Source of the DNA: an uncultured Clostridia bacterium
Lineage (GTDB): Bacteria > Bacillota > Clostridia > Lachnospirales > Lachnospiraceae
DNA length: 11,179 nt
Assembly: GCA_946405675.1 (NCBI GenBank)
Contig: CAMJIC010000067.1
Coordinates: 1 to 11,179 of the forward strand
Direction: 5' to 3'
Shown here: one piece after another, positions 1 through 5,844 of the stretch
Numbering within the stretch: position 1 is the first letter of the stretch
Layout: every line of letters starts with the position of its first letter
The notes under the pieces: generated by a model
Databases searched by the model: none
The model's input: the letters and a program-made list of their open reading frames with translations, nothing else
Told to the model about the DNA's origin: nothing
Program-made: the position numbers and the translations under genes

Positions 1-417
1 CACAGAAGGACGATGGACGAGATCGCGGCGTTCCTGATCGAGAAAGAGACCATCACCGGCAAGGAATTTATGGAGATTCTTCATAAGGTGGAAGGAACTG
101 ATCCTGCGGCAAAGCATCATGAAGGACGCATCATAGAACGTCAGCAGATCCGTACCCCGAAGGCGGTGAAGGAATCCGGAACGGATATGGCTGCGCCGGC
201 CGGGAAGACGGATATCGCTTCGGAAGAATCAAAACCGGTTTTTGAGGCACCCGGTCCGGATATCAGACCGGCATCCTCCGATGTGCATGTTTCAGACACC
301 GGATCGGCTGCGCCGGAAGGACACACTGCAAACCTGGAACCGGCTGTTTCTGACCAGGCCGGGGGCATGGGGGCTTCGCACCCGGAATCATCTGATGGGG
401 AACAGGCAGACAATTGA
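1..417 (+). CDS. ftsH: FtsH ATP-dependent zinc metalloprotease, C-terminal end (5' truncated)
   Basis: The reading frame is open from base 1 to the TGA at 415-417, so the gene begins before the window; only the last 138 codons are present. The visible start, with MDEIAAFLIEKETITGKEF at residues 5-23 of this fragment, matches the helical C-terminal end of the FtsH peptidase domain (family knowledge: hexameric, membrane-anchored AAA+ protease that degrades misfolded membrane and short-lived cytosolic proteins). The AAA+ module and the HEXXH zinc site lie outside the window. After about residue 32 there are roughly 105 residues rich in Pro, Ala, Ser, Gly and acidic residues with no recognisable fold, probably a disordered cytoplasmic tail, longer than in many FtsH proteins. 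The identification rests on a short stretch, so a related AAA protease is conceivable but less likely. Confidence 0.85.
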   Translation, partial: HRRTMDEIAAFLIEKETITGKEFMEILHKVEGTDPAAKHHEGRIIERQQIRTPKAVKESGTDMAAPAGKTDIASEESKPVFEAPGPDIRPASSDVHVSDTGSAAPEGHTANLEPAVSDQAGGMGASHPESSDGEQADN

Positions 418-518
418 TCGTGAAATCACTTGTACATCCTGCTTGTCATTTCATCCGATTGCATAGCGCAAAAATCAATCACATAGTCAGTATTTCAGAA
501 AGGGGACACACGCAGTTT

Positions 519-526
519 AGGAGAGG
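519..526 (+). promoter_or_regulatory. Ribosome binding site fixing the PAP2 start
   Basis: AGGAGAGG lies directly before ATG 528. The frame stays open upstream to a TTG at 414, but that codon overlaps the ftsH stop and has no ribosome binding site, and no other start codon in this frame has one. The site therefore favours the 237-residue product over the 275-residue one. Spacing from the AGGAG core to ATG is short, about 4 bases. Confidence 0.65.
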
Positions 527-527
527 T

Positions 528-1241
528 ATGATAAAGAGAATTCAGAATCTGATCCAATTGTTCCGGACGCACCGTCATGTCTGGTGGATCCTCATCTATA
601 TGGTGGTCTATATGGGCGGATTCCGGATCATGGAAGGTGCAGGCCATGTCCATTATCATGTGATCCACACCTGGCTGGATGACCAGATCCCTTTTATCTC
701 CTGGTTTATCATTCCGTATGGGATCTGGTTCATATTCAATATCTATGTGGTCGGATGGTTTGTCCTGAAGGCGCATTTATATGAATACTACAGGCTGATC
801 ACTGCATTGATGTTAGGAATGACGGCGTTTCTTGTGGTTTCAGTCATATATCCGAACCGCCTGTTTCTTCGCCCGGAATATGTAGATACCACCGGAATAT
901 GCGGGAAACTGGTATCGCTGCTTTACAGCATTGATACCCCGACGAATGTATTGCCGAGCATCCATGTCTACAACACGGTTGTGCTGTGCCATGCGATCAA
1001 TTCCAATGAGAAGCTGCGCCGCCGGAAAGCGGTTTTCCTTGCGAGCAATGTGCTCGGTGTCCTGATCATCCTTTCAACGATGTTTTTGAAGCAGCACTCC
1101 GTGATCGATGTCTCCCTTGGGCTCGTGATGGGCGTGCTGGTGCAGATCATCAGCGACCGGATCTTCGCGACAGAGGAGGAGCGCGCATTCGCGAGGAAGG
1201 CAGCATACAGAAGATCCTCTTCCAGGCGCGCTGCGAATTGA
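528..1241 (+). CDS. PAP2-superfamily membrane phosphatase
   Basis: 237-residue polytopic membrane protein with hydrophobic segments around residues 20-32, 55-80, 90-108, 165-187 and 193-209. The family signature is visible in order: an Arg-Pro at residues 115-116 in a YPNRLFLRP context, PSIH at 143-146 (the PSxH motif), and H190 and D194 in KQHSVIDV (the HxxxD part of the third motif). Family members hydrolyse phosphate monoesters or transfer phospho-head-groups on lipids such as undecaprenyl pyrophosphate or phosphatidic acid at the membrane. Oddities: the usual Ser-Arg opening of motif 3 is Ser-Thr (183-184), and the Lys of motif 1 is not obvious, a pattern closer to the inositol-phosphotransferase/IPC-synthase-like branch than to classical PgpB. 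The C-terminus is basic (RRSSSRRAAN). It follows ftsH by 110 bases without a convincing terminator between them. Substrate unknown. Confidence 0.82.
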   Translation: MIKRIQNLIQLFRTHRHVWWILIYMVVYMGGFRIMEGAGHVHYHVIHTWLDDQIPFISWFIIPYGIWFIFNIYVVGWFVLKAHLYEYYRLITALMLGMTAFLVVSVIYPNRLFLRPEYVDTTGICGKLVSLLYSIDTPTNVLPSIHVYNTVVLCHAINSNEKLRRRKAVFLASNVLGVLIILSTMFLKQHSVIDVSLGLVMGVLVQIISDRIFATEEERAFARKAAYRRSSSRRAAN

Positions 1242-1255
1242 TAGATTGCGGATAC

Positions 1256-1394
1256 CTGTTCAGGACAGCCCGAAGCACTTGCTGCTGAGGGCGTATGAAA
1301 GCGTATAGGAAGCGGCATCGGGCGATTCAGGATGCGAAGCATCGGAACATCGTCCGATGCGCAATTGTTCAGAACGGGTTCTGAACAATTGCGA
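1256..1394 (+). repeat. Dispersed structured intergenic repeat, copy A
   Basis: This 139-base segment matches 5549-5688 at about 87% identity with a single one-base indel. It folds into three consecutive hairpins. H1 (1268-1292) has GCCC/GGGC and AGC/GCT stems around a symmetric GA/GA internal loop. H2 has arms 1315-1326 and 1349-1360, 12 pairs with one G-U. H3 has perfect 15-bp arms 1361-1375 and 1378-1392. It sits 14 bases after the PAP2 stop and just before a terminator. Nothing here encodes a protein. I do not recognise a named family; a miniature transposable element, a REP-like element or a small structured RNA are all possible. Confidence 0.8.
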
Positions 1395-1412
1395 TTGAGA
1401 TTTGTCAAGATG

Positions 1413-1442
1413 CACAGAGATCCCAGGATCTCTGTGTTTTTA
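1413..1442 (+). terminator. Intrinsic terminator after PAP2/repeat A
   Basis: CACAGAGATCC (1413-1423) and GGATCTCTGTG (1426-1436) form a perfect 11-bp inverted repeat, followed at once by TTTTTAT on the + strand. It ends transcription coming from ftsH/PAP2 and through repeat A. Consequently uvrC needs its own promoter in the roughly 110 bases that follow. Confidence 0.88.
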
Positions 1443-1453
1443 TAAAAAGGTTA

Positions 1454-1513
1454 CAAGTCACACCCCGCCAGCGGACGCACCCACAGGCCGCTCGTTGGCG
1501 GAGGTGTGACTTG
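1454..1513. repeat. Long near-perfect inverted repeat upstream of uvrC
   Basis: CAAGTCACACC (1454-1464) pairs with GGTGTGACTTG (1503-1513). After a single bulged A (1502), CCGCCA (1465-1470) pairs with TGGCGG (1496-1501). Four more pairs, two of them G-U, extend the stem to about 21 pairs capped by a 17-base loop. There is no T-run after it, so it is not a simple terminator. It lies between the terminator and the uvrC start, so it may be a leader hairpin, a protein-binding palindrome or a small repetitive element. No resemblance to a named riboswitch is evident. Confidence 0.7.
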
Positions 1514-1555
1514 CAATGTAAAAATTTGCATTAAGGATCTGTTCAGGAAGAGACG

Positions 1556-3502
1556 ATGAATCCGGATTTTGACCTTCAGGAAGAATTGAAAAAGCTCCCC
1601 CAGAAGCCAGGGGTATATATTATGCATGGCAGGAAGGATGAGATCCTTTATGTGGGAAAGGCGGTTAACCTGAACCGCCGTGTGCATCAGTACTTTGTGC
1701 ATAAGCTCGGCAGGGGGCCGAAGATTGAGCACATGGTGAGCCGCATCGCGTACTTTGAGTACATTGTGACGGATTCGGAGCTGGAAGCGCTGGTTCTGGA
1801 GAATAATCTGATCAAGGAGAACCGGCCCAAGTACAACACGCTTCTCAAGGATGACAAAACCTATCCGTATATTAAGGTGACGGTTCAGGAAGCATACCCC
1901 CGTGTCCTGTTCACCAGGAAGATGAAAAAGGATGGGGCAAGGTATTTCGGACCCTTCAAGAGCTCATTTGCCGTGAAAGAGACGATAGAGCTTTTAAGGA
2001 AGCTGTATTCGGTGCGGGACTGCACCAGGAATCTTCCGCGTGACATCGGACTCGAGCGTCCCTGCCTGAACTATCAGATCGGCCAGTGTGATGCGCCCTG
2101 CCAGGGAAGGGTCACCAGTGAGGAATACCAGGAAAAGATCGGAAAGGCCATTGATTTCCTGGAGGGCAATTACCGGCCGGTCGTAAAGCAGCTGGAAGAG
2201 CGCATGAAGGCGGCCAGTGAAGAGATGGATTTTGAAACGGCGGCGAAGATGCGTGACCTGATGCAGAATGTCATCAGTGTCACACAGAAACAGAAGATGG
2301 AGAATGGCGACGGGGAGGACCGGGATGTGCTGGCGCTTGCGATCGACGGCACGGATGCGGTTGTCCAGGTTTTTTATGTGCGCGGGGGCAAGCTGATCGG
2401 GCGTGACCATAGCTTCCTCAGGATTGGGGAAGAGGATGCGGCCCTGCTGGCGGAAAGCGCGGAGAACAGTTCCCTTTCACAGGAAAACGACGGGGAGGGC
2501 GTTGTCCGGGGAAGGGTCCTGTCGACCTTTGTGCGTCAGTTCTACGCCTCATCTGCATTTTTGCCGAAGGAGATCCTGCTGTCTGATTCCATCGAGGACC
2601 AGAAGCTGATTGCGGAATGGCTCAGCGCAAGGAGGGGAAACCGGGTATATCTGAAGGTGCCGCAGCGTGGAACGCACAGTCATCTCGTTCAGATGGCACT
2701 GGAAAATGCGCAGATCGCCTTAAAGATGGACAGGGAGCGTGTCCGCATGGAAGAGGGCAGGACGATCGGCGCCATGCAGGAGATCGCCTCCATCCTGGGA
2801 CTTGGCCATCTGAGCAGGGTGGAAGCCTATGATATCTCGAATACATCTGGCGTGGAATCTGTGGGATCAATGATCGTTTTTGAGAAAGGAAAGCCGAAGC
2901 GCACAGATTACCGGAAATTCCGGATCCGCACCGTTGAAGGGCCGAATGATTATGCTTCCCTCAGAGAGGTGATCACAAGGCGGCTCACCCACGGGCAGGA
3001 GGAGGCGAAGGAGCTTGCCCAGAGAAACCTGGATGTCAGTGACGGCTCCTTCAGTGTGTTTCCGGATCTGATCATGATGGACGGCGGACGTGGCCAGGTT
3101 AATATCGCGGAGCAGGTCTGCCGGGAGATCGGGGTTGACATCCCTGTGTGCGGAATGGTAAAGGATGATTACCACAGGACCCGGGGATTGTACTATCACA
3201 ACGTGGAGCTTCCGATTGATACAAGGTCAGAGGGGTTCAAGCTGATCACACGCATACAGGATGAAGCGCACCGCTTCGCGATCGAGTATCACAGGTCTTT
3301 ACGCGCAAAAGCCCAGACCCGCTCCCTCCTGGATGAGATCGAGGGGATCGGGCCGGCGAGGCGAAAGGCGCTGCTTCGCGCGTTTGGCTCTCTGGAAGCG
3401 ATCCGTGATGCGGATGAGGAGCATCTTGCACATGCTCCTTCCATGAATGCGGCAAGTGCAAGGAAAGTGTACGAATTCTTTCATCCAGCCTCGACAAAGT
3501 GA
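1556..3502 (+). CDS. uvrC: UvrC, excinuclease ABC subunit C
   Basis: Full-length 648-residue UvrC, the nuclease that makes both the 3' and 5' incisions around damage recognised by UvrA and UvrB. Domains in order: GIY-YIG nuclease at about 15-95 (GVY 19-21, YVG 32-34, Arg 41-42); a four-cysteine cluster C156, C170, C178, C182 matching the iron-sulfur site of UvrC; UVR domain for UvrB contact at about 205-240; RNase H-like nuclease with D426 (YDISNTSG), D465 (GPNDYASL), D509 (MMDGGRGQ) and H572 (RIQDEAHRF), the acidic/His set expected for 5' incision; and tandem helix-hairpin-helix DNA binding at about 590-645 (EGIGPARRKALL). Start ATG 1556 is preceded by AGGAAGAG about 5 bases away. No catalytic residue appears to be missing. 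Transcription probably begins after the terminator at 1413-1442. Confidence 0.97.
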   Translation: MNPDFDLQEELKKLPQKPGVYIMHGRKDEILYVGKAVNLNRRVHQYFVHKLGRGPKIEHMVSRIAYFEYIVTDSELEALVLENNLIKENRPKYNTLLKDDKTYPYIKVTVQEAYPRVLFTRKMKKDGARYFGPFKSSFAVKETIELLRKLYSVRDCTRNLPRDIGLERPCLNYQIGQCDAPCQGRVTSEEYQEKIGKAIDFLEGNYRPVVKQLEERMKAASEEMDFETAAKMRDLMQNVISVTQKQKMENGDGEDRDVLALAIDGTDAVVQVFYVRGGKLIGRDHSFLRIGEEDAALLAESAENSSLSQENDGEGVVRGRVLSTFVRQFYASSAFLPKEILLSDSIEDQKLIAEWLSARRGNRVYLKVPQRGTHSHLVQMALENAQIALKMDRERVRMEEGRTIGAMQEIASILGLGHLSRVEAYDISNTSGVESVGSMIVFEKGKPKRTDYRKFRIRTVEGPNDYASLREVITRRLTHGQEEAKELAQRNLDVSDGSFSVFPDLIMMDGGRGQVNIAEQVCREIGVDIPVCGMVKDDYHRTRGLYYHNVELPIDTRSEGFKLITRIQDEAHRFAIEYHRSLRAKAQTRSLLDEIEGIGPARRKALLRAFGSLEAIRDADEEHLAHAPSMNAASARKVYEFFHPASTK

Positions 3503-3529
3503 TCCTTTGGTGATATGGTTGAGACGATT

Positions 3530-3568
3530 GTAACTGTTCAGATCAGGTACTGAACCCTTGCATAAGGG
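3530..3568 (+). repeat. Solo partial copy of the repeat's terminal hairpin, plus a second small hairpin
   Basis: Bases 3530-3555 match hairpin H3 of copy B (5655-5680) at 23 of 26 positions, including the exact 12-mer GTAACTGTTCAG. The stem is degraded: GTTCAG/CTGAAC still pairs, but the inner pairs are mismatched. Immediately after it CCCTT-GCAT-AAGGG (3555-3568) forms a separate small stem-loop. There is no T-tract, so I do not call a terminator. It sits in the 107-base uvrC-hprK gap. Confidence 0.6.
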
Positions 3569-3609
3569 CAGGAGCCGCAGGCGGAACAAGGAAAGCCGGA
3601 GGACAGCGT

Positions 3610-4566
3610 ATGAACACACAGTCCAGCGTCCCCATCGAAAAGCTGGTACAGAAGATGGAACTGGTGAACCGTACAGAATCGGTAAGCCTTGAGGGAAAGG
3701 AATTAACAACGACGGAAGTGAACCGGCCTGCGCTTCAGCTGACCGGCTATTTCGACTATTTTGATGCTGACCGCCTTCAGGTGATCGGATATGTCGAGTA
3801 TACCTATCTGGACACGCTTACCAGAGAACGGAAAAGGCACATCTATGAACGTCTGCTCGCCGCGAAGATCCCGGCGATTGTCTATACGACCAGAACCATC
3901 CCGGATGAGGATATGCTGGAGCTTGCGGCCAGATATGATGTCCCGATCTTTACGACAGCGAGGGAGACAAGCGCATTTGTCGCAGAAGTCATCCGCTGGC
4001 TGAACGTAGAGCTGGCACCGTGCATCACGATCCACGGTGTCCTGGTCGATGTGTATGGCGAGGGAGTCCTGATCATGGGAGAGAGCGGAATCGGAAAAAG
4101 CGAGGCTGCCCTGGAGCTGATCAAAAGAGGACACCGGCTGATCACGGATGATGTCGTGGAGATCCGCAAGGTATCTGACCATTCTCTGGTAGGGACGGCG
4201 CCGGATATCACCCGGCACTTCATCGAACTGCGCGGAATCGGGATCATCAATGTCAAAACACTGTTCGGCGTGGAAGCGGTCATGGATACGACGAACATCG
4301 ATCTGGTGATTAAGCTGGAGGAATGGGACAAGGATAAGGAGTATGACCGCCTGGGGCTGCAGGAGGAGTATACGGAGTTCCTCGGCAACCGCGTTACATG
4401 CCATTCCCTGCCGATCCGGCCTGGCCGGAACCTTGCCGTGATCGTGGAGTCAGCCGCGGTGAACCACCGTCAGAAAAAGATGGGATACAATGCAGCCCAG
4501 GAGCTGTATAACCGTGTACAGCAGGGCATTATGGAAAATATGGCGAAACAGCAGACGAAGGAGTGA
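3610..4566 (+). CDS. hprK: HPr kinase/phosphorylase
   Basis: 318 residues, the usual length for HprK. This bifunctional enzyme phosphorylates and dephosphorylates the regulatory serine of the phosphotransferase protein HPr, controlling CcpA-type carbon catabolite repression in Firmicutes. Visible hallmarks: the N-terminal substrate-like domain (about 1-130); IHGVLVDVYG with H142; Walker A GESGIGKS at 157-164; DD at 180-181 (LITDDVVEI), the acidic residues used in phosphotransfer; the HprK signature LRGIGIINVKTLFG at 207-220; DRLGL with R247; and PIRPGRNLAVIVE near 268-280. Start ATG 3610 has CGGAGGA 7 bases upstream. The stop TGA lies just ahead of the glucokinase ribosome binding site, so the two are probably co-transcribed. 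Confidence 0.97.
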   Translation: MNTQSSVPIEKLVQKMELVNRTESVSLEGKELTTTEVNRPALQLTGYFDYFDADRLQVIGYVEYTYLDTLTRERKRHIYERLLAAKIPAIVYTTRTIPDEDMLELAARYDVPIFTTARETSAFVAEVIRWLNVELAPCITIHGVLVDVYGEGVLIMGESGIGKSEAALELIKRGHRLITDDVVEIRKVSDHSLVGTAPDITRHFIELRGIGIINVKTLFGVEAVMDTTNIDLVIKLEEWDKDKEYDRLGLQEEYTEFLGNRVTCHSLPIRPGRNLAVIVESAAVNHRQKKMGYNAAQELYNRVQQGIMENMAKQQTKE

Positions 4567-4570
4567 TGAC

Positions 4571-4577
4571 AGGAGAG
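4571..4577 (+). promoter_or_regulatory. Ribosome binding site fixing the glucokinase start
   Basis: AGGAGAG lies 6 bases before ATG 4584. The same frame has earlier starts at GTG 4563 and ATG 4566 that overlap the hprK stop, but neither has a proper upstream site, and this site would fall inside their coding sequence. ATG 4584 also places MKKYCFGIDVGGT at the N-terminus as expected for ROK kinases. Confidence 0.75.
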
Positions 4578-4583
4578 TCAGTT

Positions 4584-5519
4584 ATGAAAAAGTATTGCTT
4601 TGGAATCGACGTGGGGGGAACCACAATCAAGTGCGGTCTCCTTAATACGGAGGGAAACCTGCTTGACAAATGGGAGATCCCGACCAGGCTGGAGGAGAAC
4701 GGAATCTATATCCTTCCGGACATCGCGGAGACGATCAACCGCAAGCTGGATGAGAGAGGTCTTACAAAGAATGAGATCGAGGGGATCGGCCTTGATATCC
4801 CCGGGCCTGTCAATGAGGATGGTGTCTGCATGCTTGCGGTCAATCTTCACTGGGGCAAGGTCAATATTGTCAGGGAGATGGAGAAGCTCACAGGAATCCG
4901 GACACGCGCGGTCAATGATGCCAATGCTGCCGCACTCGGAGAGTGCTGGAAGGGCGGCGGTGCAGGGCATAAGAACCTGATTATGGTGACGCTGGGAACC
5001 GGTATCGGGGGCGGAATTGTCGTGGAAGGAAAGGTGATCGCCGGAGCCCATGGATCGGGCGGCGAGATCGGCCATGTCCATGTGACAGAGGAACTGACGG
5101 AGCCGTGCAATTGCGGGAATGTCGGATGCCTGGAGCAGGTGGCCTCAGCGACGGGAATCGTTCTTCTTGCGAAGATGCAGCTGGAGAAGGACAAGAATAC
5201 GCCGAGTATGCTGCGCGGGAAACAGCTGACCGCAAAGGATGTCTGGGATGCAGTTAAAGCAGGAGATGAGGTTGCGGATGCTGTGGCGGAGAAGTTCGGG
5301 CTGTACCTGGGACGGGCCCTTGCGGGCTTTGCCAGCGTGACGGATCCGGAGATCTACGTGATCGGCGGCGGTGTGTCAAAGGCAGGGCCGGTCATTCTGG
5401 ACTATGTACAGAAGTACTACCGTCAGTATGCGTTTCCGGGCTGCAAGGATGCGGCCTTTGCACTGGCGACCCTTGGCAATGATGCAGGGATCTACGGCGC
5501 GGCAAAGCTTGTGCTGTAA
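4584..5519 (+). CDS. glcK: ROK-family glucokinase
   Basis: 311 residues, typical ROK sugar kinase; family members phosphorylate glucose (or a close analogue such as N-acetylmannosamine or fructose) with ATP at C6 in the cytoplasm. Seen: the phosphate-1 ATP loop GIDVGGTTIKCG at 7-18; NDANAAALGE at 111-120 with the likely catalytic base D112; the glycine-rich LGTGIGGGIV at 137-146; the sugar-binding HGSGGEIGH region at 156-164; and the zinc site H164 with C175, C177 and C182 in CNCGNVGCLE, diagnostic of ROK proteins. The C-terminal GGGVSKAG (261-268) is the adenosine motif. It starts 17 bases after hprK and shares its likely transcript, tying glucose phosphorylation to catabolite control. Specificity for glucose is inferred from similarity and context. 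Confidence 0.92.
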   Translation: MKKYCFGIDVGGTTIKCGLLNTEGNLLDKWEIPTRLEENGIYILPDIAETINRKLDERGLTKNEIEGIGLDIPGPVNEDGVCMLAVNLHWGKVNIVREMEKLTGIRTRAVNDANAAALGECWKGGGAGHKNLIMVTLGTGIGGGIVVEGKVIAGAHGSGGEIGHVHVTEELTEPCNCGNVGCLEQVASATGIVLLAKMQLEKDKNTPSMLRGKQLTAKDVWDAVKAGDEVADAVAEKFGLYLGRALAGFASVTDPEIYVIGGGVSKAGPVILDYVQKYYRQYAFPGCKDAAFALATLGNDAGIYGAAKLVL

Positions 5520-5544
5520 AGATGTGACTGTAATGTGAAAGCTG

Positions 5545-5688
5545 GTAACTGTTCAGAACAGCCCGAGGCGCTTGCTGCCGAGGGCGTATGATAGTGTAAA
5601 TGAAGCGGCATCGGGTGATTCCGTATACGAAGCATCGGAAGCATCGCCCGATGCGTAACTGTTCAGAACAGGTTCTGTACAGTTACGA
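5545..5688 (+). repeat. Dispersed structured intergenic repeat, copy B
   Basis: Second copy of the element at 1256-1394. Hairpins: H1 5561-5585; H2 arms 5608-5619 and 5643-5654, 12 pairs with one U-G; H3 arms 5655-5669 and 5672-5686, 15 positions with one T-T mismatch. The 17-mer GTAACTGTTCAGAACAG occurs exactly twice, at the left end (5545-5561) and as the left arm of H3 (5655-5671), so the right arm of H3 could pair with either, giving two competing folds. A 10-bp palindrome TCTGTACAGA (5691-5700) follows directly. It fills most of the gap between glucokinase and the small membrane peptide. Confidence 0.8.
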
Positions 5689-5730
5689 AATCTGTACAGA
5701 ATGACAGATGAAGAGATGGAGGTTAGGAAA

Positions 5731-5832
5731 ATGAAAAGACGTAACAAAAAACAGCAGACGATTGCGGTGGTGATCGTGGTGATCCTTGTGGCAGCCATGC
5801 TCTTTTCCCTGATTCCTGCATTCCTTCTGTAA
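5731..5832 (+). CDS. Small single-pass membrane peptide (33 aa)
   Basis: An ORF of 33 codons, MKRRNKKQQ followed by a continuous hydrophobic segment (about residues 10-33) ending ...IPAFLL. The short basic N-terminus suggests an N-in, C-out single-pass peptide. ATG 5731 has GGAGG at 5718-5722, 8 bases upstream, and TAA is at 5830-5832. An in-frame ATG at 5701 would add 10 residues but lacks a site. The next gene starts 12 bases later and its ribosome binding site (AGGAGG) begins two bases after this stop, so the two are likely co-expressed. The architecture recalls short Firmicutes membrane peptides such as Prli42, but I cannot assign homology. Confidence 0.7.
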   Translation: MKRRNKKQQTIAVVIVVILVAAMLFSLIPAFLL

Positions 5833-5833
5833 C

Positions 5834-5839
5834 AGGAGG
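5834..5839 (+). promoter_or_regulatory. Ribosome binding site supporting a GTG start
   Basis: AGGAGG lies 5 bases before GTG 5845. This perfect site and the signal peptide that begins right at the GTG codon support a non-ATG start for the VanW protein. Confidence 0.75.
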
Positions 5840-5844
5840 CTGAG

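Noticed and set aside
466..500. Promoter for the PAP2 gene (TTGCAT ... CATAGT type match around 459-487)
   Set aside because: Both hexamers are poor matches and many equal matches occur by chance in this AT-rich stretch.
968..1408. Minus-strand open frame spanning the end of PAP2 and repeat A
   Set aside because: It reads through the hairpins of the repeat and shows no protein-family resemblance; an analogous frame over copy B has a similar sequence only because the repeat is shared.
1506..1534. uvrC promoter with GTGACT and CATTAA spaced 17 bases
   Set aside because: A promoter must exist after the terminator, but this match is too weak to assign and overlaps the inverted repeat.
3555..3568. 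Terminator after uvrC
   Set aside because: The stem is only five pairs and no T-run follows.
3703..4404. Long minus-strand open frame opposite hprK (233 codons), and similar ones opposite uvrC, the aminotransferase and glucokinase
   Set aside because: They lie antisense to genes with complete, recognisable domains, have no ribosome binding sites or family motifs, and arise from GC-biased codon use on the real strand.
4563..4583. Glucokinase starting at GTG 4563 or ATG 4566, overlapping the hprK stop
   Set aside because: The AGGAGAG at 4571-4577 is positioned for ATG 4584, which also gives the standard ROK N-terminus.
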